A model generated the notes under the pieces. That model searched no databases, was not told where the DNA came from, and saw nothing but the letters and a program-made list of their open reading frames with translations. Positions 26,128 through 34,044 of a DNA stretch of 46,692 nt are shown here, one piece after another (within the stretch, counting starts at the first letter, position 1; every line of letters starts with the position of its first letter). Made by a program: the position numbers and the translations under genes. Source of the DNA: JBBUX01 sp037445775 (GTDB lineage Bacteria > Actinomycetota > Coriobacteriia > Anaerosomatales > PHET01); the NCBI GenBank assembly GCA_037445775.1, contig JBBIJX010000008.1, positions 1-46,692 on the forward strand, written 5' to 3'.

Positions 26128-27374
26128 AGCGACTCCACCTTCCGCTTCAGGGCCACGAGTCCCGCGATGTAGATCACACAGACCCACGCGAGCGCGTAGG
26201 CGAGCGAGGTCCAGAGCTCCGGCCAGCCGAGCTCGTAGACGCTCGCACCCACGAGCGATGCGATGACGGGGTAGCTCGGCAGCACCTGGATCCAAGGTGC
26301 GGCCGATCCGGGGAACAGCACCCCGAAAGCGGGGATCATGAGGGGTATCACGTATGCCATCGAGTAGAACAGCTGGCCGATGAAGTCCTTGCCGGCCGAG
26401 CCCACAACCATCGCGATGCCGGTGAACATGAGCGCGCCGAGGAGCATCGTGACCATGAGTACGCTCCAGTTCGCCGTCGTGAAAGCACCGACGATCGCGA
26501 GCACCACCACGCCCTGACTGAACGCCAGCCCGGTACCGAACACCGTCTTGGCGAACAGGAAGTCCGCGACGCGCACTGGCGTGACGAGCAGCGCGCCCAC
26601 GGTGCGCTGCAGAACCTCGACTGAGATCAGCGACGACATCGAGAACGTCTCCATTATGAGTATCAGGAAGGCGAGCATCGGGATGAGCTTGTCCCGGAGC
26701 GAGATCTGGTCGCCTGAGCGGTCCTGACCGAGCACGATGCTGTCCTCGTCGGGCATCGTCACGGGGAGCTCCTCGCCGGCCAGCTGGTAGCCTGCCTCGC
26801 GCACGAAGCTCTGCATCGCCCCCTGGATCTCAGGCGGAACCGACGCGTCCGAGAAGACGGTCACCTCGACGCCGTCTTGCTTGCTTGCGACGTCACTGAC
26901 GAACGTGGGCGGGAACGCGATGCCAATGCTCACTGAAAGCCTCTCCGCGTCCGTGGGCTTCGATTCGCCTGAGCCGGGATCGCGTAGGACGAGGCCTCCG
27001 TCGGCGGTTCGCCACGCCTCAAGGTCGCCCTTCACGACCGCCGAGAGATCGTCCGCCGTCTCGAACTGGACGAGATCGAGACCCTCATCGCCTTCGGCGA
27101 GGTCCGCTTCGTCGAGCTCGGCGAGCTGCTGTTCGGTTGCCCCGAGGCGCTTGAGCTCATCTGTCGCGTTGGCGATGAGCTCCGAGACCGGCGGTGACAC
27201 TCCCAGTGTGATCTGCTCTTCGACCGAATCGGGGACGACGGTCGCGAGCACGACGATCATGACGAGCACGAGGCCGGTCAAGAACAGGTAGAGGGTGTCG
27301 CGCGAGTACGCGAGAGCCTCCTTCTTGAGCAGCGCCGCGACGAGCGCCTTGCGTGTGACGGTGGGCCGGCTCAT
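26124..27374 (-). CDS. ABC-2 type transporter permease (first permease)
   Basis: This 416-residue ABC-2 permease has TM1 near 28-48, an external domain of about 180 residues rich in acidic residues, then about six helices. VEVLQRTVGALLVTPVRVAD is the same coupling motif as in its partner. Start ATG 27374 overlaps the ATPase stop by 4 bp (ATGA), so ATPase and both permeases are one translational unit. Its arrangement resembles NatAB or CcmA-type exporters, but the extra-long external loops are specific. Confidence 0.9.
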   Translation of the reverse strand: MSRPTVTRKALVAALLKKEALAYSRDTLYLFLTGLVLVMIVVLATVVPDSVEEQITLGVSPPVSELIANATDELKRLGATEQQLAELDEADLAEGDEGLDLVQFETADDLSAVVKGDLEAWRTADGGLVLRDPGSGESKPTDAERLSVSIGIAFPPTFVSDVASKQDGVEVTVFSDASVPPEIQGAMQSFVREAGYQLAGEELPVTMPDEDSIVLGQDRSGDQISLRDKLIPMLAFLILIMETFSMSSLISVEVLQRTVGALLVTPVRVADFLFAKTVFGTGLAFSQGVVVLAIVGAFTTANWSVLMVTMLLGALMFTGIAMVVGSAGKDFIGQLFYSMAYVIPLMIPAFGVLFPGSAAPWIQVLPSYPVIASLVGASVYELGWPELWTSLAYALAWVCVIYIAGLVALKRKVESL

Positions 27375-28255
27375 CCCTCGAGCCCCCTGCCCGTGAGTTC
27401 GATGAAGATGGCCTCGAGCGTCGCCTCCTCGGTGTGGATGGTGAGAAGCTCGGGGGAAGCCGCGAGTTCGGCGATGCGTGCGGACGCGCCGTCCTCGGCG
27501 AGCCCGACGTGGACCTCGCGCACGCCGCCACCGTCTCGCAGGCGCGCCTTCACAGAGCGCTTCCCGTAGCGCAACTTGAGGTTCTCGACCGTGTCTAGCG
27601 CGACGATGCGCCCCTCGTTGATGAACGCCACGCGGTCCGATAGCTCGTCTGCCTCGAACATGTCGTGAGTGGTGAGCAGGATCGCCGCGCCGCGCCCGGC
27701 CTCCTCCTTGATGGTCTTGCGGATGAACGCCGATGTCACCGGGTCCAGGCCGTCGGTGGGCTCGTCAAGGAAGAGCACGTCGGGGCGGTTGATGAAGGCG
27801 CGCGAGATCATCATGCGCTGCCGCATGCCCTTCGAGAAGCTGGAGACGCGGTCCTTGGCGCGATCCGCCAGCCCGACGCGTCTTAACACCTCCATCGAGC
27901 CCGCGTCCTTGATCCCATAGAGCGACGCGTGGAAGTCCAGGTTCTCGAGCGCGCTCATGTTCAGGTAGAGATTCTTCTCCTCGAAGCAGACACCGATGCG
28001 GGCCTGGAGCTCAGGGTTGTCGCGCCCGACCTCGTGGCCCAGGACGCGTGCGCGGCCGGCTTTCGGGGTGAGCTGTCCCGTGAGCATCTTGATGGTCGTC
28101 GACTTGCCGGCGCCGTTCGGACCCAAGAATCCCAAGATCTCGCCCGGCTGGACCGTGAATGCGATCCCGCAGACCGCCTCGAGATCCCCGTAGCTGAAGC
28201 GCAGGTCCTCGACTTCGATCGCCGGAGTGGTCGTCGTGCCAGTCTCGGTCATCAT
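27371..28255 (-). CDS. ABC transporter ATP-binding protein
   Basis: This 294-residue ATPase powers the exporter encoded by the two genes downstream. Walker A is GPNGAGKST (about residues 46-54), the ABC signature is SFSKGMRQR, Walker B is VLFLDEPTDGLDP, and the switch histidine lies in LTTHD. A C-terminal regulatory extension of about 75 residues is typical of the DrrA/CcmA/NatA group. Two successive ATGs (28255, 28252) are possible; GGGAGG directly upstream favours the second by spacing. Confidence 0.94.
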   Translation of the reverse strand: MMTETGTTTTPAIEVEDLRFSYGDLEAVCGIAFTVQPGEILGFLGPNGAGKSTTIKMLTGQLTPKAGRARVLGHEVGRDNPELQARIGVCFEEKNLYLNMSALENLDFHASLYGIKDAGSMEVLRRVGLADRAKDRVSSFSKGMRQRMMISRAFINRPDVLFLDEPTDGLDPVTSAFIRKTIKEEAGRGAAILLTTHDMFEADELSDRVAFINEGRIVALDTVENLKLRYGKRSVKARLRDGGGVREVHVGLAEDGASARIAELAASPELLTIHTEEATLEAIFIELTGRGLEG

Positions 28256-28336
28256 GCCTCCCTGTAGGAGTCCGCGCCTCGACGCCGACGTCTGCCACGC
28301 CGGCGCGCCGTCAGTATGGACCCCAGGACTATGCCG

Positions 28337-28471
28337 TCACTGCGGCGAGCCTGACCTCTCCGTGGGACACCGCCGGATGATGCGGTCGATAGACGAAGGC
28401 AGCGAATCGAACAGCCAGCCGCTGCGGCGCCACGCGCCCGCGACGCGCTCCGCCACATCCGCTGGGTGCAT
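28337..28471 (-). CDS. Small ORF, 44 residues, downstream of hypE
   Basis: This is a 44-codon ORF read in the same direction as hypE and the ABC genes, in the 284-bp gap between them. It starts MHPADVAERVAGAWRRSGWL and ends near RRCPTERSGSPQ. A good ribosome site (GGGGGAGGG at 28478-28486 on the - strand, about six bases from the ATG) and GC-rich third positions support translation. One amphipathic basic helix with two tryptophans is likely at residues 5-20, and a second near 28-35. No known family was recognised. The rest of the gap holds no feature I could support. Confidence 0.5.
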   Translation of the reverse strand: MHPADVAERVAGAWRRSGWLFDSLPSSIDRIIRRCPTERSGSPQ

Positions 28472-28539
28472 GCGATCCCTCCCCCGAACGGGTCTCACAC
28501 ACTCTGTAACCTACCCAGCGACACGCCTCGGCAGACGCC

Positions 28540-29550
28540 TCAGCAGATCCGCGGCAGCTGTTCACCCACGAGCATGTCCATGATGCGGTTCGCACCAAAG
28601 GCCGTCTTGACGTAGACGCGCCCCGCCGCGCCGTTCGTGACATCGCCGATGATGGCGGCGTCGGCGCCGTACGGCGCAGCACGCATGGCGGCTAGTGCGG
28701 CATCGGCTTGGCTGGCGGGGACGACCGCCACCATCTTGCCCTCGTTGGCGACTTGGAAGACGTCGTAGCCGAGCATCTCGGACGCGCCGCGCACCTGCGG
28801 CCTGACAGGCACTGTCGTCTCGTCGATAGTGATCGAGACGCCGGATGCCTGCGCGAGCTCGTTCAGCGCCGATGAGAGGCCGCCGCGTGTCGGGTCGCGG
28901 AAGCAGCGTGCGTCCGGTGCTGCGGCGAGAGTCGCGGCGACTAGCGCGTTGAGGGGCGCCGCGTCGCTCTCGATGTCTGTGGAGAACTCGAGTCCCTCAC
29001 GCGTCGACACTATGGCGATGCCGTGGTCACCGAGGGTCCCGGAGAGGAGCACCTTGTCGCCGGGCTCGCACCGGCTCCCGGACAGATCGACACCCTCTGC
29101 GAGTGAGCCGACGCCTGCGGTGTTGATGAAGCAGCCGTCGCCCTTGCCGCGCTCGACGACCTTGGTGTCGCCCGTGACGATGTGGACCCCGGCTTCGGTG
29201 GCCGCGTCGCGCATCGAGTTGAGGATGCGCCTGAGGTCAGCTACAGGGAAGCCCTCCTCGAGGACGAAGCCCACGGATAGGTAGAGCGGCACCGCACCGC
29301 TCGTCGCCACGTCGTTCACGGTGCCGCACACCGCGAGACGCCCGATGTCGCCGCCCGGGAAGAAGAGCGGGTGCACGACGTAGGTGTCCGTGGAGAACGC
29401 GAGCCGGGTGGAGGCGAACGGCAGTGACGCCGCGTCGTCGAGGCGGCGTAGCGCGTCCTCGGCGAAGCCGGCCACGAAGACTTCCTCGATCAGCTCGCGC
29501 ATCATCGTGCCGCCGGAACCGTGGGCGAGAAGGATACGGTCGGATTGCAT
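28540..29550 (-). CDS. hypE: Hydrogenase maturation protein HypE
   Basis: HypE dehydrates the carbamoyl group placed on its C-terminal cysteine to thiocyanate, the source of CN ligands of the [NiFe] hydrogenase active site. This 336-residue protein has the AIR-synthase (PurM) fold: AHGSGGTMMRELI at the N-terminus, DDAASLPF, STDTYVVHPLFFPGGD, and TGDTKVVERGKGDG for ATP binding. It ends with PRIC, so the essential terminal cysteine is present. ATG 29550 has AAAGGAG; the longer frame to 29655 overlaps hypD and is unlikely. HypC, D and F genes lie upstream on the same strand. Confidence 0.97.
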   Translation of the reverse strand: MQSDRILLAHGSGGTMMRELIEEVFVAGFAEDALRRLDDAASLPFASTRLAFSTDTYVVHPLFFPGGDIGRLAVCGTVNDVATSGAVPLYLSVGFVLEEGFPVADLRRILNSMRDAATEAGVHIVTGDTKVVERGKGDGCFINTAGVGSLAEGVDLSGSRCEPGDKVLLSGTLGDHGIAIVSTREGLEFSTDIESDAAPLNALVAATLAAAPDARCFRDPTRGGLSSALNELAQASGVSITIDETTVPVRPQVRGASEMLGYDVFQVANEGKMVAVVPASQADAALAAMRAAPYGADAAIIGDVTNGAAGRVYVKTAFGANRIMDMLVGEQLPRIC

Positions 29551-29588
29551 TGCGCTCCTTTCGGCGCGACGGCGTCGAGCCGGTGCGC

Positions 29589-30680
29589 TCAGCTGCGGCC
29601 GTAGTCGGTGAAGCGGTAGTACGCCGCGCAACTGCCCTCGGAGGACACCATGCACGGTCCGATGGGGTGCTCGGGCGTGCAGCCCTTCGCGAAAAGCCTA
29701 CACTCGAACGGCAGCGTGACGCCGCGGAGCACCTCTCCGCACTGGCATCCCTTGATCTCCTTCGGCTCGGGAAGGACGACCGGCAGCTTTCGGGCGGCGT
29801 CGAAGGCAGCGAACTCCTCGCGGATGCCGAGGCCGGTGCCCGGAATGACGCCGATTCCGCGCCAGTCCGCGTCGACGGGCTCGAAGACGCGCTCGACCAT
29901 CTCACGGGCGTGCGGGTTGCCTTGCGGCAGCACGCCGCGGTGGTACGCGATCTCGATCTCGGCGCGCCCCTCCTGAAGCTGCGTGAGGATCATCAGCACG
30001 CCCTGCAAGATGTCGACCGGCTCGAAGCCGGTGATTACCCCGGGAATGCCGTAGCGCTCGGCCAGGACGCGGTAGGGCTCCTCGCCGATGATCGTTGAGA
30101 CATGCCCGGGCAGGATCAAACCGTCGATCTGTACGTCGGGGTCGTTGGCGAGCGCCTCGAGCGCGATGGGTACGGTCTTGTGTGCCGCGAACACCGAGAA
30201 GTTGCCCACGCCCTCGGCCTGAGCCCTCAGAATCGCCGCGGCGATGAGCGGTGCGGTGGTCTCGAAGCCCACCGCGATGAAGACGACTTCGCGTCCGGCC
30301 TCGCGCGTTGCGAGCGCGAGCGCGTCGAGCGGCGAGTAGACGATGCGCACGTCACGCCCGTCCGCCTTCTCACGCGACAGCGATGAGTGACTACCCGGGA
30401 CCTTCATCATGTCGCCGAAGGTAGTGACGATGGTGTCGGGCCGACGCGCGAGCTCGATCGCGTGGTCGATGTCGTGGTTCGCGGTGACGCAGACCGGACA
30501 ACCGGGTCCGGAGAGCAGCGTCACGCGTTCGGGCATCACCGCGCGGAGGCCGTCCTTCGCAATTGCGACGGTGTGCGTTCCGCAGACCTCCATGATCTTG
30601 ACGGGTCCGGTGCGCGTCGCGTTGATGGCGTCGATCAGCCCGCGTGCGATCACGGGGTCGCGGAAGTCCGAGAGGTCCAT
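29589..30680 (-). CDS. hypD: Hydrogenase maturation protein HypD
   Basis: HypD is the iron-sulfur scaffold on which the Fe(CN)2CO unit is built with HypC. This 363-residue protein, normal length, has the conserved CGTHT (C33), GPGCPVC (C61, C64), and the C-terminal cysteines in GCQCGEVLRG, ECRLFAKGC and GPCMVSSEGSCAA, several of which bind the [4Fe-4S] cluster. It follows hypC by 6 bp and precedes hypE by 38 bp. A weak ribosome site (TAGGGA) is upstream of the ATG. Confidence 0.97.
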   Translation of the reverse strand: MDLSDFRDPVIARGLIDAINATRTGPVKIMEVCGTHTVAIAKDGLRAVMPERVTLLSGPGCPVCVTANHDIDHAIELARRPDTIVTTFGDMMKVPGSHSSLSREKADGRDVRIVYSPLDALALATREAGREVVFIAVGFETTAPLIAAAILRAQAEGVGNFSVFAAHKTVPIALEALANDPDVQIDGLILPGHVSTIIGEEPYRVLAERYGIPGVITGFEPVDILQGVLMILTQLQEGRAEIEIAYHRGVLPQGNPHAREMVERVFEPVDADWRGIGVIPGTGLGIREEFAAFDAARKLPVVLPEPKEIKGCQCGEVLRGVTLPFECRLFAKGCTPEHPIGPCMVSSEGSCAAYYRFTDYGRS

Positions 30681-30686
30681 GAGTCC

Positions 30687-30938
30687 CTACGCTCCCTGGG
30701 GGAGCACGGGCTCGCCCTCATCGAAGAACGGAAGTGACTTCAGCAACTCGAGCGTCTCGTTGGCGTACTCTTCGTCGACGATCTGTAGCGCGAAGCCGGC
30801 GTGAACGAGCACCCAGTCGCCCTCCGTCGCCTCGGGCACGAGGTCTAGTGAGACGACGCGGGTGACACCCGCGATGTCGATCGTCGCCATGTGGTTCTCT
30901 TCGAGCTTGGCGATCCTGCCGGGGACTGCCAGACACAT
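30687..30938 (-). CDS. hypC: Hydrogenase maturation chaperone HypC
   Basis: This 83-residue HypC/HybG/HupF-family chaperone begins MCLAVPGRI; the cysteine at position 2 is the residue that binds the iron and contacts HypD and the hydrogenase large subunit. DWVLVHAGFALQIVDEEYA is the conserved second half. AAGGAG lies upstream of the ATG. The last 15 residues are an extra, poorly conserved tail. It is located between hypF and hypD in one transcript. Confidence 0.96.
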   Translation of the reverse strand: MCLAVPGRIAKLEENHMATIDIAGVTRVVSLDLVPEATEGDWVLVHAGFALQIVDEEYANETLELLKSLPFFDEGEPVLPQGA

Positions 30939-30970
30939 ACGCTGCTCCTTCGCCTGATTCCGAGATCACA

Positions 30971-33367
30971 TCATCCTTGCATTCGTCGCGCATACGCGAC
31001 AACCGCCTGGCCGAACGACACCGCGCCATCGTTAGCCGGCAACGCTATGTGCGTCAGAGGCGTGAGGCCGACCGAGGCCAGTCCTCTTGCAGCCCCGCTG
31101 AGGACCACCCTGTTCATGAAGACTCCGCCGCACAGGGCCACCGCGCGCACCGAGGCGGCTGCAGCAACTTCCGTACCCTCGCGAACTATACAGTCGATGA
31201 CCGCGCGATGGAACCGTGCGGCGATTGCCCCGACCGGCTGAGCGGCGGCCACGTCTTGGAGGACGGCGTCGAGCAAGGGTTGCGGGTCGATCACGCGGGG
31301 CACCCCGCCCTCGCCGCCTTGCATGAGCCCGAACGCGTACCGACCGGTCTCCGCGGGATCGACGAGCGCCTCGAGCAGGATCGCCGCTTCACCCTCGTAG
31401 CGCGCATCGTCTGCGACGCCGGCGATGGCCGCCACGGTGTCGAACAGGCGGCCCATCGAACTCGTGAGCGGGCAGTTCAGTCCCGTGTCGATCATCGCGA
31501 GCAGCGTGCGCTCCTCGCCCTCCGCAAGGCGCGCGCGAAGGGGCTCGGCGCCGGGATGGTCAAGGAGGCCACACTCCGCGAGGGCGCCCAGTGCCATGCG
31601 CGCAGGTCTGCGGACGGCGGCAGCGCCGCCGGGCATCGGGACGTAGCGCAGGTGGGCCGCCCGCTCGAACTCGCGCCAGTCCGCCACGAGAATCTCGCCG
31701 CCCCAGATGCGCCCGTCGGACCCGTAGCCGGTGCCGTCGAATGCGATGCCCACGACCGGGTCGGGCACGCCGTGCTCGGCGGTGACGCTCACGACGTGCG
31801 CGTGGTGGTGTTGCACGCCCACTTTCGGCAGGTCGAGTTCGTGCGCCCATTTGGTGGATAGGTACTCGGGATGAAGGTCGTGCGCGACGAGGTGGGGCTC
31901 GACCCGAAACAGGTGCTCGTACAGCTCGATCGTCGCCTCGAAGCTTGCGAGCGTCTCGGCGTTCTCAAGGTCCCCGATGTGCTGGGAAACGAACGCGTAT
32001 CCGTCCCGCAGCAGCGTGAAAGTGTTCTTCTGCTCCGGCCCAACAGCTAGGACGTGAGTGTCTGTGTGAAACGGCAGCGATAGCGGGTGCGGCGCGTAGC
32101 CACGCGCACGGCGGACCGGCTCGAAGAGCGAGTCGACGACCCTGACGACGCTGTCGTCGTAGCGGCTAGAGATGGCGCGATCGTGCAGAAGGAACGCGTC
32201 AGCGATGTCGCCGAGCCGGGCGAGCGCCTCCGCGTTGCCGGTGGCGATGGGCTCGTCGCTCCGGTTCCCGCTCGTCATGACGAGCGGGCCGCCGAACGCC
32301 TCGATCAGCAGGTGGTGAAGGGGGGTGTAGGGGAGCACGACACCAATCTCGGCGAGCCCGTCGGCGATGCCGGGCGCGAGCGGCGGGGCTTCATCTGGAC
32401 GGTCCGCCGCACCATGGCGCCTCAGCAGTACGATCGGGCGCACGGTGCCAGTGAGCAGGATCTCCTCCTCGCGCCCGATCTCGCATTCCTTGCGCGCGCG
32501 GTCGAGGCTCGGGACCATTATCGCGAGCGGCTTGCCCCAGCGGTGCTTGCGGGCGCGAAGCGTCGCGACCGCATCTGCGTTCGTGGCGTCGCAGGCGAGG
32601 TGGAACCCGCCGAGTCCCTTGATCGCGACGATCGCGCCGGTCGACAGCATTCGAGCGACCTCGCCTACGATCGTGCCCCCCCGCGCCGCTTCGCGGTCAC
32701 GGTCCCGGTGGCTCCGCGGCACGGACTCTTGTTCCGGCGTCCAGACGAAGTCTGGGGCGATATCCTGCGGTGGTTGCTTCTGGCCGGTCGCGGAACCCGG
32801 GTTCAGGTAGAGGCGCGGCCCGCACACCCAGCACGCGTTCGGCTGCGCGTGGAACCGCCGGTCAGCCGGGTCGTGGTACTCGGCCTCGCACGCGTCGCAC
32901 AGAGGGAAGTCCCGCATCGTCGTCACCGGACGGTCGTAGGGGACGTCGGCGATTATCGTGAAACGGGGACCGCAGCTCGTGCAGTTGATGAACGGGTAGC
33001 CTTGCCGACGGTCGGAAGGGTCATGCAGTTCAGCGAGGCAATCGGGGCAGGTCGCGATGTCAGGGCTCACAAGCGTCATCGCGCCAGCCTCCTCGTGTGA
33101 GGCGCGGATCTCGAATCCGGCGTGACCCTCGATCTCAACCGGCTCGACGACCACGCTGTCGATGACCGACATCGCGGGGGCGTGCGCACGCAGCAGATCA
33201 GGGAACGCGTCGACCCGGTCAGATGGACCCTCGACTACGCAGTGGACACCGTCACTAGCGTTGAGAACCCAGCCTGCAAGGTCCAGGGAGCGCGCGAGGT
33301 TGTAGACGAAGGGCCGGAAGCCGACCCCCTGCACGATGCCGGTGACGTGCAGTGACAGCGCCTTCAT
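30971..33367 (-). CDS. hypF: Carbamoyltransferase HypF
   Basis: HypF makes the thiocarboxamide on HypE from carbamoyl phosphate and ATP. The 798-residue protein has an acylphosphatase domain (residues 1-90, GIVQGVGFRPFVYNLA), two zinc fingers (C107/C110/C129/C132 and C157/C160/C179/C182), a YrdC-like domain (about 235-400, KGLGGFHLACDA, KPLAIMV) and a Kae1-like domain (from about 415, VQHHHAHVVSV, FDGTGYGSDG). A polar, arginine-rich linker of about 40 residues (189-231) between the zinc fingers and YrdC seems longer than usual. ATG 33367 lies 4 bp after the HEPN gene stop; the longer frame to 33448 is inside that gene. Confidence 0.96.
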   Translation of the reverse strand: MKALSLHVTGIVQGVGFRPFVYNLARSLDLAGWVLNASDGVHCVVEGPSDRVDAFPDLLRAHAPAMSVIDSVVVEPVEIEGHAGFEIRASHEEAGAMTLVSPDIATCPDCLAELHDPSDRRQGYPFINCTSCGPRFTIIADVPYDRPVTTMRDFPLCDACEAEYHDPADRRFHAQPNACWVCGPRLYLNPGSATGQKQPPQDIAPDFVWTPEQESVPRSHRDRDREAARGGTIVGEVARMLSTGAIVAIKGLGGFHLACDATNADAVATLRARKHRWGKPLAIMVPSLDRARKECEIGREEEILLTGTVRPIVLLRRHGAADRPDEAPPLAPGIADGLAEIGVVLPYTPLHHLLIEAFGGPLVMTSGNRSDEPIATGNAEALARLGDIADAFLLHDRAISSRYDDSVVRVVDSLFEPVRRARGYAPHPLSLPFHTDTHVLAVGPEQKNTFTLLRDGYAFVSQHIGDLENAETLASFEATIELYEHLFRVEPHLVAHDLHPEYLSTKWAHELDLPKVGVQHHHAHVVSVTAEHGVPDPVVGIAFDGTGYGSDGRIWGGEILVADWREFERAAHLRYVPMPGGAAAVRRPARMALGALAECGLLDHPGAEPLRARLAEGEERTLLAMIDTGLNCPLTSSMGRLFDTVAAIAGVADDARYEGEAAILLEALVDPAETGRYAFGLMQGGEGGVPRVIDPQPLLDAVLQDVAAAQPVGAIAARFHRAVIDCIVREGTEVAAAASVRAVALCGGVFMNRVVLSGAARGLASVGLTPLTHIALPANDGAVSFGQAVVAYARRMQG

Positions 33368-33371
33368 GAGC

Positions 33372-34010
33372 TCACGAGTGTGCGTCGTCTCGGTGGTCAG
33401 AGACGAAGCGGTTGTTGATGAGCACGAACAAGTCGTACGCCTGGTCAAGCAAGGTCATCGCGTCACAGGCCGCGCGGGCGTCAAGGGTCTCCTGCGGGTT
33501 CACGAACGACTCCCCATGAATGAACGCATTACGCATCGAGCGCATCTCGCGCCACCGGTGGGGGAAGTCGGCATAACCGAGCTCCGCCGCAACGTCTTCG
33601 AACTTGGCGTTCGACAGGGCGGGAAAGAGCTTGCCCAGACGCATGCCCACTGAGCGCTCGGTGTCGAGTACGAGCGCCACGACGCGGTCCTCAGCGCCCG
33701 TCGCCCGCATCATCCGGGCCAGGATGTCTTCGAAGACGGTCTCGAGCAGCGTGGACACGAGGATCACGACGATCTCGTGCTCGTCCTCGCGATGATAGCG
33801 CCGGATGCGCTCGTCGAAGCGCCGCAACCGCTTCGCGGGGACGACGCGGCGAGCCGGTCCGGTCGAGCCACACGTGGGGCACGCTATCGAACCGTTGACG
33901 AACTCAGGGTCCGGCGAGAGGTACAGGCAGACCGGACACTCGTGCAGGACCGGTGCGTGCTCACTGTGCGCCGCCGAGGCCCGGCAGCGCTGTCGGTGCG
34001 ACTTCGACAT
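33372..34010 (-). CDS. Zinc-ribbon plus HEPN-like protein
   Basis: This uncharacterised 212-residue protein has an N-terminal zinc ribbon (C25, C28, C44, C47) followed by a helical domain (about 75-205). The RNAFIH sequence at residues 160-165 is an Rx4H motif as in HEPN ribonucleases and related proteins, and it sits in a helix-rich context (VVILVSTLLETVFEDILARM before it, LDQAYDLFVLIN after). The function is unknown; the HEPN call is from motif and helicity only. hypF starts 4 bp downstream. The ATG has no ribosome site but a TATCAT hexamer ends six bases before it, consistent with a leaderless transcript that would drive hypF-C-D-E too. Confidence 0.72.
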   Translation of the reverse strand: MSKSHRQRCRASAAHSEHAPVLHECPVCLYLSPDPEFVNGSIACPTCGSTGPARRVVPAKRLRRFDERIRRYHREDEHEIVVILVSTLLETVFEDILARMMRATGAEDRVVALVLDTERSVGMRLGKLFPALSNAKFEDVAAELGYADFPHRWREMRSMRNAFIHGESFVNPQETLDARAACDAMTLLDQAYDLFVLINNRFVSDHRDDAHS

Positions 34011-34016
34011 GGGCAG

Positions 34017-34022
34017 ATGATA
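34017..34022 (-). promoter_or_regulatory. Possible -10 element for the HEPN-hypFCDE transcript
   Basis: TATCAT on the - strand lies six bases before ATG 34010, suggesting transcription starts at or next to the initiation codon. No convincing -35 box was found. Confidence 0.4.
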
Positions 34023-34044
34023 CCAGCGCGGAGCCCGCGTCGGC

